Source: Acidiferrobacteraceae bacterium
GTDB taxonomy: Bacteria; Pseudomonadota; Gammaproteobacteria; Acidiferrobacterales; Acidiferrobacteraceae
NCBI GenBank assembly: GCA_027343725.1
Contig: DAHWKH010000181.1
Location: forward strand, 1-17,438
DNA: 17,438 bases
Direction: 5' to 3'
Below are positions 1 to 6,592 of the stretch, in pieces (the first letter of the stretch is position 1; each line of letters begins with the position of its first letter). Both the position numbers and the translations under genes were made by a program. Under the pieces are notes generated by a model, which was not told the origin of the DNA, ran no database searches, and was given only the letters and a program-made list of their open reading frames with translations.

Positions 1-627
1 CAGCCCAATCCCTGGGAGGAGTTCGCGGCCACCCACAACAAGGGCGACCTGGTCCGCGGTCAGATCAAGTCGATCACCGATTTCGGGGTCTTCGTGGGCC
101 TCGAGGGCGGCATCGACGGTTTGATCCATCTGACGGATCTCTCGTGGACGCGCGCCGGCGAAGAGGCGGTGCGCGACCTGAAGAAGGGCGATGAGCTCGA
201 GGCGATGGTGCTGGCGGTCGACCCGGAGCGCGAGCGCATTTCGCTCGGCGTGAAACAGATGGAAGGCGACCCGTTCACGAACTACTGCGCCGAGCACGGC
301 AAGGGGGCTGTGGTCTCTGGGGTCGTGACGGCGGTCGACGCCAAGGGCGTCACGGTGCGGCTGGCCGAGGATATCGAGGGCTACCTCAGGGCTTCGGAGA
401 TCGCCCGGGATCGCGTCGAGGACGCGCGCACGGTCGCCAAGGAAGGGGATACGATCGAAGCCAAGATCATGACCATCGACCGCAAGAATCGCAAGATCAC
501 GCTGTCGGTGCGCGCGAAGGATCTGGAGCGCGAGAACGAGGCGGTCCAGGAGTATACGCGCAAGGCCACGGTGACGACCTCCACGTTGGGCGACAAGCTG
601 AAAGAAAAGCTCGGCCAGAAGGAGTGA
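1..627 (+). CDS. rpsA: 30S ribosomal protein S1, C-terminal part (5' end outside window)
   Basis: The open frame runs from the first base to TGA at 625-627, giving the last 208 residues of ribosomal protein S1. S1 binds mRNA on the 30S subunit and helps translation start on leaders that are structured or weak in Shine-Dalgarno signal. Two S1-type OB-fold repeats are visible: residues 15-86 (GDLVRGQIKSITDFGVFVG, ending SLGVKQM) and residues 102-172 (GAVVSGVVTAVD, ending ITLSVRAKD). By family layout these are repeats five and six. They are followed by a charged Lys/Glu-rich tail ending KEKLGQKE, as in E. coli S1. The earlier repeats lie left of the window. ihfB follows after 15 bases, the usual gammaproteobacterial pairing. 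Identification is secure. Confidence 0.97.
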   Translation, partial: QPNPWEEFAATHNKGDLVRGQIKSITDFGVFVGLEGGIDGLIHLTDLSWTRAGEEAVRDLKKGDELEAMVLAVDPERERISLGVKQMEGDPFTNYCAEHGKGAVVSGVVTAVDAKGVTVRLAEDIEGYLRASEIARDRVEDARTVAKEGDTIEAKIMTIDRKNRKITLSVRAKDLERENEAVQEYTRKATVTTSTLGDKLKEKLGQKE

Positions 628-642
628 CGGGAGGGCAGGCGC

Positions 643-921
643 GTGACAAAATCGGAACTCATACAGTGTCTGGCGGCGACCCAGCCGCAGCTCGATCAAC
701 GCGACGTCGAACTCGCGGTGAAGGGCGTGTTGGAGAGAATGTCGTCGGCGCTCGCATCGGGCGAGCGGATCGAGGTCCGGGGCTTCGGCAGCTTTTCCCT
801 GCACTATCGCTCGGCGCGCATCGGCCGCAATCCCAAGACCGGGACGAGCGTCGCCGTGCCCGATCGGCGGGTGCCTCATTTCAAGCCCGGCAAGGAGCTT
901 CGGGAGCGGGTCGACCTGTAG
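643..921 (+). CDS. ihfB: Integration host factor, beta subunit
   Basis: A 92-residue protein of the HU/IHF family, at the usual length for IHF-beta. IHF is an alpha/beta heterodimer that binds DNA sequence-specifically and bends it sharply, acting in transcription, recombination and replication. The DNA-binding arm signature spans residues 47-67, with RIGRNPKTG at its tip; Pro64 is the residue expected to intercalate between base pairs. The N-terminus MTKSELIQCLA and the RVPHFKPGKELRERV ending are typical of the beta rather than alpha subunit. The start is GTG at 643, preceded by GGGAGG near 629-634; no ATG fits the family length. It lies 15 bases after rpsA and is very likely co-transcribed with it. 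An intrinsic terminator follows at 959-989. Confidence 0.96.
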   Translation: MTKSELIQCLAATQPQLDQRDVELAVKGVLERMSSALASGERIEVRGFGSFSLHYRSARIGRNPKTGTSVAVPDRRVPHFKPGKELRERVDL

Positions 922-958
922 AAAAAGGCCCGTGCGCGGTGGGACAATGACGAAAGAG

Positions 959-989
959 CGGCATGGGAGCGCCCCGTGCCGTTTTTTTT
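959..989 (+). terminator. Strong intrinsic terminator after ihfB
   Basis: CGGCATGGG (959-967) pairs with CCCGTGCCG (973-981) in a nine-base-pair stem with one G-U wobble and a five-base loop. Eight T residues follow directly (982-989). This is a textbook Rho-independent terminator for the rpsA-ihfB unit. It ends only 17 bases before the lapA start, so it also lies in any lapA leader transcript. Confidence 0.9.
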
Positions 990-1006
990 GAAGGGGGCAA
1001 GCTCGC

Positions 1007-1303
1007 ATGAAGCGCCTACTGTATGGCTTGACCGCAGTCCTCGTGGTGTTTTTCGGCTTGGGGTTTGCTTACAAGAACGCGACCATCGTCACCCTGCGCT
1101 ACTACGGCGGGCTTGCGTGGCATGCCCCGCTCGCGCTGGTGCTGTTGGTGACCCTGACTACGGGCATGATCCTCGGATTCCTCGCGGGCCTGAACCGGGT
1201 CGTACGCCTGCGCCGCGATCTGTACACTGCGCGCAAGCAGGTGCGCCACATGGAACAGGAGGTGTCGAACCTGCGGGCGCTTCCGATCAAAGATGTTCTT
1301 TGA
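1007..1303 (+). CDS. lapA: Lipopolysaccharide assembly protein A (DUF1049 family)
   Basis: A 98-residue inner-membrane protein of the LapA/DUF1049 family (E. coli LapA is of similar size). Two membrane segments are visible, about residues 4-22 (LLYGLTAVLVVFFGLGFAY) and 40-62 (PLALVLLVTLTTGMILGFL). A basic, probably coiled cytoplasmic tail follows (RLRRDLYTARKQVRHMEQEV). In E. coli LapA works with LapB in the membrane circuit that sets LpxC stability and so LPS output. A G-rich ribosome-binding site (five G at 993-997) precedes ATG 1007. The gene overlaps lapB by 11 bases, implying translational coupling. The usual ihfB-lapA-lapB order supports the call. Confidence 0.92.
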   Translation: MKRLLYGLTAVLVVFFGLGFAYKNATIVTLRYYGGLAWHAPLALVLLVTLTTGMILGFLAGLNRVVRLRRDLYTARKQVRHMEQEVSNLRALPIKDVL

Positions 1304-2471
1304 GCATGCCTCGGTTCTCATCTGGTTGTTGCTCCCGCTGGCCGCAGGTTCGGGCTGGCTGGCCGGCCGTTACGACCACAAGCGCCAGGATGCGCGCAAA
1401 GACCTCCCGAGCGCCTACTTCAAGGGCCTCAATTTCCTGCTGAATGAACAGGCCGACAAGGCCATCGAGATCTTCATCAAGGTTCTCGAGGTGAATTCCG
1501 AAACGGTCGAAACCCATCTTGCGCTCGGGAGCCTGTTCCGGCGGCGCGGCGAGGTGGAGCGCGCGATCCGCGTGCATCAGAACATCATTGCGCGCCCGGC
1601 GCTCGACCGCAATCAGCGCGCGCGCGCGCTCCTCGAGCTCGGACAGGACTACCTGAAGGCCGGGCTTCTGGATCGTGCCGAGAACCTGTTCCTGGAACTC
1701 GCCGAAATCCGCCTTCACAACCAAGAGGCGCTCAAGCTCCTGATGCACATCTACCAGCAGGAGCGGGACTGGGAAAAGGCCATCAGCGTATGCCGGCGCC
1801 TGGGGCGCGCCGGCGGCCCCGGGTTCGCCGATGTCATCGCCCAGTACTATTGCGAGCTCGCCGAGGAGGCGTACGGCCGGAGCGACTACGATGGCGCGCG
1901 CGAGGAGGCGCGGCGCGCGCTCCAAAGCGACCGCGGCTGTGTGCGCGCGAGCATCGTGCTCGGCAACGTGGAGGCGGCGCTCGGCCGCCACAAGGAGGCG
2001 ATTCGCGCCTGGCGGCGCGTCGAGAGCCAGAACGTGGTGTATTTGGGCGAGGTCGCGGAGCCGCTCGCGCGCAGTTTCCAGGCCCTGGGGGACGAGGAGG
2101 GGCTGTACCGCTTTTTCGAGCAGGCCCTGAACCGGCACCCGGACGTGTCGCTCATGCTGGCGCTCGCCGACGTCGTGGAACGCCACAAGGGGGTGCGCGA
2201 GGCGGAGGCCTTCGTCGTGACGTGGCTGCGCCGCAAACCCTCGGTGCTCGGCTTGAATCGCCTCATCGGGCTCCATATCGCGCAGGCCTCGGGGCCGGCA
2301 CGCGAGGATCTCGTGATCCTGAAGGGGATCATCGAGCGCATCGTGGGTGCGCGGCGCCGTTACCGGTGCCATGAGTGCGGTTTTGCCGCCCAATCCTTAT
2401 ACTGGCAGTGCCCCGGATGCCATGGGTGGAATACGATGATGCCCTCAGGAGAGGACCATGCCGCGCACTGA
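1293..2471 (+). CDS. lapB: LPS assembly protein B: membrane-anchored TPR and rubredoxin-like protein
   Basis: This 392-residue protein matches LapB (YciM; 389 residues in E. coli). It has an N-terminal membrane anchor at about residues 6-24 (ASVLIWLLLPLAAGSGWLAG). Helical TPR-type repeats follow from about 40 to 310, with recognisable units at FLLNEQADKAIEIFIKVLE and RALLELGQDYLKAGLLDRA. A C-terminal rubredoxin-like metal knuckle has Cys359, Cys362, Cys373 and Cys376 (RCHECG and QCPGCHGW). LapB presents LpxC to the protease FtsH and helps organise LPS assembly at the inner membrane. All four metal ligands are present, so the protein looks functional. It overlaps lapA by 11 bases and pyrF by 14. 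Confidence 0.95.
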   Translation: MFFEHASVLIWLLLPLAAGSGWLAGRYDHKRQDARKDLPSAYFKGLNFLLNEQADKAIEIFIKVLEVNSETVETHLALGSLFRRRGEVERAIRVHQNIIARPALDRNQRARALLELGQDYLKAGLLDRAENLFLELAEIRLHNQEALKLLMHIYQQERDWEKAISVCRRLGRAGGPGFADVIAQYYCELAEEAYGRSDYDGAREEARRALQSDRGCVRASIVLGNVEAALGRHKEAIRAWRRVESQNVVYLGEVAEPLARSFQALGDEEGLYRFFEQALNRHPDVSLMLALADVVERHKGVREAEAFVVTWLRRKPSVLGLNRLIGLHIAQASGPAREDLVILKGIIERIVGARRRYRCHECGFAAQSLYWQCPGCHGWNTMMPSGEDHAAH

Positions 2472-3159
2472 CCCCGCCGTGATCGTGGCCCTGGATTATC
2501 CGGGCGCGCGCGAGGCGCTCGCGCTCGCGCAAAAACTCGATCCGGCGCGCTGCCGCGTGAAGGTCGGTTCCGAACTCTTCACGGCCGCGGGCCCGTCGGT
2601 CGTCGCGGGCCTCAAAAGCCTGGGTTTCGAGGTCTTTTTGGATCTCAAGTTTCACGATATCCCGCATACGGTCGCGCGCGCGTGCCGGAGCGCCTGTGAT
2701 CTCGGGGTGTGGATGGTCAACGTCCATGCCTTGGGCGGCCCGCGCATGCTCGCGGCCGCGCGCGCGGCGTTGCCGCTCGGCCTTGCGCACCTGATCGGTG
2801 TCACCGTGCTGACGAGCCATAGTGAACACGAGCTCGCTGAATTGGGGCTCGGGTCGGCGCCGGCGCGCACGCAGGCGCTCGCGCGGATGTGCCGGGATGT
2901 CGGCCTTGACGGCGTCGTCTGCTCGGCGCACGAGGCCCCGCTCCTTGCGGATCTCGCGGGCGACGCCTTCATGCTCGTGACGCCCGGCATCCGCCCACCG
3001 GGAACCCCGGCGGACGACCAAAGGCGGACCGCGGATATCGGCGAGGCGCTCGCCGCCGGCGCCCGTTATCTGGTGATCGGGCGCCCGATCACCCAGGCGC
3101 CGGATCCGGCCGCGGCCCTCGAGGCCTGCGCACGGGCGGCGCACCGCAAAGGGGAATGA
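2458..3159 (+). CDS. pyrF: Orotidine 5'-phosphate decarboxylase
   Basis: A 233-residue cytoplasmic enzyme that decarboxylates OMP to UMP, the last step of de novo pyrimidine synthesis. The family signature is clear: VALDYP at 10-15, VKVGSELF at 34-41, and the catalytic DxKxxD motif as Asp62, Lys64 and Asp67 (LDLKFHDIP). The phosphate-binding end is present as VTPGIRPPG and YLVIGRPIT. ATG 2458 has a good Shine-Dalgarno sequence (AGGAGAGGA) inside the end of lapB. It overlaps lapB by 14 bases and shares ATGA with hldA. The lapB-pyrF order is conserved in gammaproteobacteria. UMP also feeds UTP for the nucleotide sugars made further along this region. Confidence 0.96.
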   Translation: MPRTDPAVIVALDYPGAREALALAQKLDPARCRVKVGSELFTAAGPSVVAGLKSLGFEVFLDLKFHDIPHTVARACRSACDLGVWMVNVHALGGPRMLAAARAALPLGLAHLIGVTVLTSHSEHELAELGLGSAPARTQALARMCRDVGLDGVVCSAHEAPLLADLAGDAFMLVTPGIRPPGTPADDQRRTADIGEALAAGARYLVIGRPITQAPDPAAALEACARAAHRKGE

Positions 3160-4130
3160 CAGTGGGGAGACTGGGCGAGGTCTTGGCGCGCATGGCGAAA
3201 GCCCAAGTGGCGGTGGTGGGCGATGTCATGCTCGATCGCTACTGGTACGGGGACGTCGAGCGCATCTCGCCCGAGGCCCCGGTGCCGGTGATCGCCGTCG
3301 GCCGCTCGGAGGAGCGGCCCGGGGGGGCCGCCAACGTCGCGCGCAACGTCGCGGGACTCGGGGCGCGCTGCGACCTCCTCGGTTTGTGCGGCAACGACGC
3401 CCCCGCCGAGACCCTGAGCGCGCTCCTGCGCGACTGCCGCGTCGAGGCGCATCTCGTGCGCGACGCGCTCGTCAACACCACCGTGAAGCTGCGCGTGGTC
3501 TCGCGCAACCAGCAGCTGATCCGCATCGACTTCGAGACCCAGACGACCCCCGACGGCTGTCGCCAACTCCTCGACGCCTACCGCGAGGTGCTTGGGCGCG
3601 TCGGGGCGGTGGTGGTCTCCGATTACGGCAAGGGCGGGCTTGGCCATGTGCGCGACATCGTGTCCCAGGGGCGCGCCGCCGGTGTCCCGGTGGTGGTCGA
3701 CCCGAAGGGCGATGACTACAGCGCCTATTGCGGCGCCACCCTCATTACCCCCAACCGCAAGGAGTTCGAGCAGGTCGCGGGGCGGTTTCGGGACGAGGCG
3801 GATCTCGAGCGCCGGGCGCGCGCCCTCATCGCCGAGTGCGCGATCGACGCCTTGCTCGTGACGCGCAGCGAGGAGGGGATGACGCTTTTCACCCGCGAGG
3901 GCGGGCGTACCCATGTGGCCGCGCGCGCGCATGAGGTTTACGATGTCACGGGCGCGGGCGACACCGTGATCGCGATGATCGGCGCGGCGCTCGCTGTCAA
4001 CGCGAGTCTCGACGAGGCCATCCAGATCGCGAACGCGGCGGCCGGCATCGTCGTGGGGCATTTAGGCGCGGTCGCCGTGCCGCTTTCCGAACTCGTCACG
4101 ATACTGCGCGAAGAGGAGCATTCAGCATGA
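3156..4130 (+). CDS. hldA: D-glycero-beta-D-manno-heptose-7-phosphate kinase (stand-alone kinase domain)
   Basis: A 324-residue PfkB/ribokinase-family sugar kinase matching the N-terminal half of HldE (RfaE). It phosphorylates heptose 7-phosphate at C1 on the way to ADP-heptose for the LPS inner core. Visible signatures are VVGDVMLDRYWYG (20-32), the substrate-binding PGGAANVARN (55-64) and the anion-hole and catalytic GAGD at 266-269, with Asp269 as the expected base. E. coli HldE is about 477 residues and carries a C-terminal nucleotidyltransferase with an HxGH motif. That domain is absent here, so an HldC must be encoded elsewhere. The start ATG overlaps the pyrF stop (ATGA) and is preceded by AAAGGGG. 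It shares another ATGA with hldD. Confidence 0.92.
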   Translation: MTVGRLGEVLARMAKAQVAVVGDVMLDRYWYGDVERISPEAPVPVIAVGRSEERPGGAANVARNVAGLGARCDLLGLCGNDAPAETLSALLRDCRVEAHLVRDALVNTTVKLRVVSRNQQLIRIDFETQTTPDGCRQLLDAYREVLGRVGAVVVSDYGKGGLGHVRDIVSQGRAAGVPVVVDPKGDDYSAYCGATLITPNRKEFEQVAGRFRDEADLERRARALIAECAIDALLVTRSEEGMTLFTREGGRTHVAARAHEVYDVTGAGDTVIAMIGAALAVNASLDEAIQIANAAAGIVVGHLGAVAVPLSELVTILREEEHSA

Positions 4131-5134
4131 TCGTCGTCACAGGGGGCGCGGGCTTCATCGGCGCCAACATCGTCAAGGGCTTGAACGAACGCGGTTATGA
4201 CGACGTGATCGTCGTGGACAATCTCGAGCAGGGCGACAAGTTTCGCAATCTGACGGATTGCGAGATCGCGGATTACTGCGACAAGCGCGATTTCCTCGCG
4301 GCGCTCGAGAGCGGGCGCTATGGGCGCGTCAAGGCGATTTTTCACGAGGGCGCGTGTTCGGATACGATGAACCACGACGGCCTCTACATGATGCGCAACA
4401 ACTATGACTACAGCAAGGCGTTGCTCGCGTATTGCGAGCGCGAGCGCGCCCAGTTCCTGTACGCGTCATCGGCCTCGGTCTACGGGGCCGGCCGGGTGTT
4501 CGAGGAGCGGCGTGAGGTCGAGGCGCCGCTCAACGTGTACGGGTACTCGAAGTTTCTGTTCGATCAATACGTGCGCCGCCGCCGCTGCGCCTGCCAGGTG
4601 GCGGGCTTTCGATACTTCAACGTCTACGGGCCGCGCGAGCAGCATAAGGGGCGCATGGCCTCCGTCGCCTACCATTTTTTCCATCAATACCTCACGACCG
4701 GGCAGCTGCGGCTGTTCGAGGGGAGCGGGGGATACGGGCCCGGGGAGCAGCGCCGGGACTTCGTGTCGGTCGAGGACGTCGTCAAGATCAACCTGTATTG
4801 TCTCGACCACCCGCGCGCGAGCGGGATCTTCAATATCGGCACGGGCCGCGCGCAAAGCTTCAACGATGTCGCTACGGCGACCGTGAACGCGGTGCGCCGG
4901 CATCGCGGCGAGGAGGCCCTCGATACCGAGGAACTGCGCAAGCGCGGCATCCTCGTGTACATCCCGTTTCCCGAGGCGTTGGTGGGCAAGTATCAAAGCT
5001 TCACCGAGGCGAATATCGGCGCGCTGCGCGCGATCGGGTATGACGCGCCGCTTGCGAGCGTCGAGGAAGGCGTCGGCCGGTACGTGGCGCGCCTGTGGTC
5101 CGCGGGTCACGAGGATGCGAAGGCCCCCGTATGA
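4127..5134 (+). CDS. hldD: ADP-L-glycero-D-manno-heptose 6-epimerase
   Basis: A 335-residue extended short-chain dehydrogenase/reductase that converts ADP-D,D-heptose to ADP-L,D-heptose, the inner-core LPS donor. The NADP-binding GGAGFIG lies at residues 6-12. The HldD-typical stretches DNLEQGDKFRNL and HEGACSDT follow. The catalytic residues are the Ser cluster in YASSASVYG (112-120), then Tyr138 and Lys142 in YGYSK. The YFNVYGPRE and GYGPGEQRRDFV blocks are also characteristic. ATG overlaps the hldA stop by four bases, so kinase and epimerase of the same pathway are translationally coupled. It overlaps the next gene at ATGA (5131-5134). Confidence 0.96.
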   Translation: MIVVTGGAGFIGANIVKGLNERGYDDVIVVDNLEQGDKFRNLTDCEIADYCDKRDFLAALESGRYGRVKAIFHEGACSDTMNHDGLYMMRNNYDYSKALLAYCERERAQFLYASSASVYGAGRVFEERREVEAPLNVYGYSKFLFDQYVRRRRCACQVAGFRYFNVYGPREQHKGRMASVAYHFFHQYLTTGQLRLFEGSGGYGPGEQRRDFVSVEDVVKINLYCLDHPRASGIFNIGTGRAQSFNDVATATVNAVRRHRGEEALDTEELRKRGILVYIPFPEALVGKYQSFTEANIGALRAIGYDAPLASVEEGVGRYVARLWSAGHEDAKAPV

Positions 5135-6540
5135 GTCTCCATCCGGTCATCTTGTGCGGGGGGAACGGCAGCCGTTTGTGGCCGCTCTCGCGCGACCAGC
5201 ACCCGAAGCAATTGCTCGCGCTGCTCTCCGGGCGCACGCTTTTGCAGGACACCGCTCTGCGCCTGGAGACGGTGCCGGAGGTGGCCCCGCCGGTGATCGT
5301 CGGGAACCGCGAGTACCGGTTCCTGATCGCCGAGCAGATGCGGGAAATCGGCAGGATGCCGTGTACCTTGCTGCTCGAGCCCGAGGGGCGCAACACCGCG
5401 CCCGCGCTCACGCTCGCGGCGCTCAGGGTCCTGGCGACGGACCCCGAGGCCGTGCTCCTCGCGATGCCGGCGGATCACGCGGTGCAAAACGAAGAGGCCT
5501 TCCGGGCGGCGGTCACGGGCGCGCTGCCGAAGGCGCTCGCGGGTCGTCTGGTGACGTTCGGGGTGGTCCCGGACCGCGCCGAGACCGGTTACGGCTACAT
5601 CCGCCGCGGCGCCGACGACGAGATCCAGGAGTTCATCGAGAAGCCGGATGCCGAGCGCGCGCAAGCGCTCGCGGCGTCCGGGGATTGTCTTTGGAACAGC
5701 GGCGTGTTTTTGGTGGCCGCGCGCGTGTGGCTTCAGGAACTCGGGCGCCACCGCCCCGACATCCTCGCGGCCTGTGAGCGCGCGTTCGGACACAGTCGCG
5801 AGGACGGCGATTTCGTGCATATCGATAGCACCTTCAGGACCTGTCCGGGCGAGTCGATCGACTACGCGGTGATGGAGCACACGGCGGTGGGCTCGGTCGT
5901 GCCGCTCGCGGCCGGTTGGTCGGACGTCGGGGCCTTTGGGGCGCTGTGGGATCTCGGGGCCCGGGACGCGGACGGGAACGTCGCGCGCGGGGACGTGGTG
6001 GCGCTCGATGCCCATGACAACCTTTTGATCGCCGAGGGCCGGCTGCTGGCGGCCCTCGGGGTCCGGGATCTGATCGTCATCGAGACCAAGGACGCGGTGC
6101 TCGTGGCCGATCGCCGGTCCTCGCAATCGGTGAAGGACTTGGTCGCGCGACTCAAGGACAGGGGCCGGCGCGAGTGCCTGACCCCGAGCCGGGTGTGGCG
6201 GCCGTGGGGTTTTTATGAGACCGTGGACCACGGGCCGCGTTTTCAGGTCAAGCGCCTGATGGTGCGCCCCGGGGCCGCCTTGTCCCTGCAAATGCACCAC
6301 CACCGCGCCGAGCACTGGGTGGTGGTGCGCGGCACGGCGCGCATTACGCGCGGGGACGAGGAATTCCTGTTGAGCGAGAACCAGTCGGCCTACATCCCGC
6401 TCGGGGTGCGCCACCGCTTGGACAATCCGGGCCTCATTCCGCTCGAGATCATCGAGGTGCAGTCCGGGAGTTACCTCGGGGAGGACGACATCGTGCGCTT
6501 CGCGGATCGCTATCGCCGCGAGGAGACGGGCGCGGGCTGA
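5131..6540 (+). CDS. manC: Mannose-1-phosphate guanylyltransferase / mannose-6-phosphate isomerase (ManC/AlgA/WbpW type)
   Basis: A 469-residue protein with two domains. The N-terminal nucleotidyltransferase has the pyrophosphorylase signature CGGNGSRLWPLSR (9-21) and further blocks GRNTAPA, MPADH, GYGYI, EKPDAE and NSGVFL. The C-terminal type II phosphomannose isomerase cupin begins near residue 357 (RPWGFYE), and its metal-binding QMHHHRAEHW is at 387-396. The protein is expected to make GDP-mannose from mannose 1-phosphate and interconvert fructose and mannose 6-phosphates. The frame opens further upstream, but ATG 5131 was chosen because it overlaps the hldD stop as ATGA and places the conserved strand (LHPVILCGG) right at the N-terminus. 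The matching phosphomannomutase is not in the window. manC, algA and wbpW are family members with the same activity. Confidence 0.93.
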   Translation: MSLHPVILCGGNGSRLWPLSRDQHPKQLLALLSGRTLLQDTALRLETVPEVAPPVIVGNREYRFLIAEQMREIGRMPCTLLLEPEGRNTAPALTLAALRVLATDPEAVLLAMPADHAVQNEEAFRAAVTGALPKALAGRLVTFGVVPDRAETGYGYIRRGADDEIQEFIEKPDAERAQALAASGDCLWNSGVFLVAARVWLQELGRHRPDILAACERAFGHSREDGDFVHIDSTFRTCPGESIDYAVMEHTAVGSVVPLAAGWSDVGAFGALWDLGARDADGNVARGDVVALDAHDNLLIAEGRLLAALGVRDLIVIETKDAVLVADRRSSQSVKDLVARLKDRGRRECLTPSRVWRPWGFYETVDHGPRFQVKRLMVRPGAALSLQMHHHRAEHWVVVRGTARITRGDEEFLLSENQSAYIPLGVRHRLDNPGLIPLEIIEVQSGSYLGEDDIVRFADRYRREETGAG

Positions 6541-6580
6541 AAGACGGGCACGAGACCCCGCCCGTGGGACGAGCCGTCTT
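6541..6580 (+). promoter_or_regulatory. Intergenic inverted repeats with two competing hairpins before the ABC gene
   Basis: AAGACGG (6541-6547) pairs perfectly with CCGTCTT (6574-6580). Inside it, ACGGGC (6544-6549) pairs perfectly with GCCCGT (6560-6565). The two stems share bases 6544-6547, so only one can form at a time. The outer stem ends directly against the purine-rich ribosome-binding site GAGGAGGAGGAG (6581-6592). No T-run follows, so this is not a standard terminator. It may affect translation, mRNA stability or nothing. Confidence 0.4.
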
Positions 6581-6592
6581 GAGGAGGAGGAG

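Noticed and set aside
1287..2393. A 368-codon minus-strand frame opposite lapB
   Set aside because: It is antisense to a full-length LapB with all TPR and rubredoxin features, and has no recognisable motif.
2398..2403. TATACT near the end of lapB as a pyrF promoter
   Set aside because: There is no -35 at the right spacing, and lapB-pyrF overlap with a good Shine-Dalgarno suggests simple coupling.
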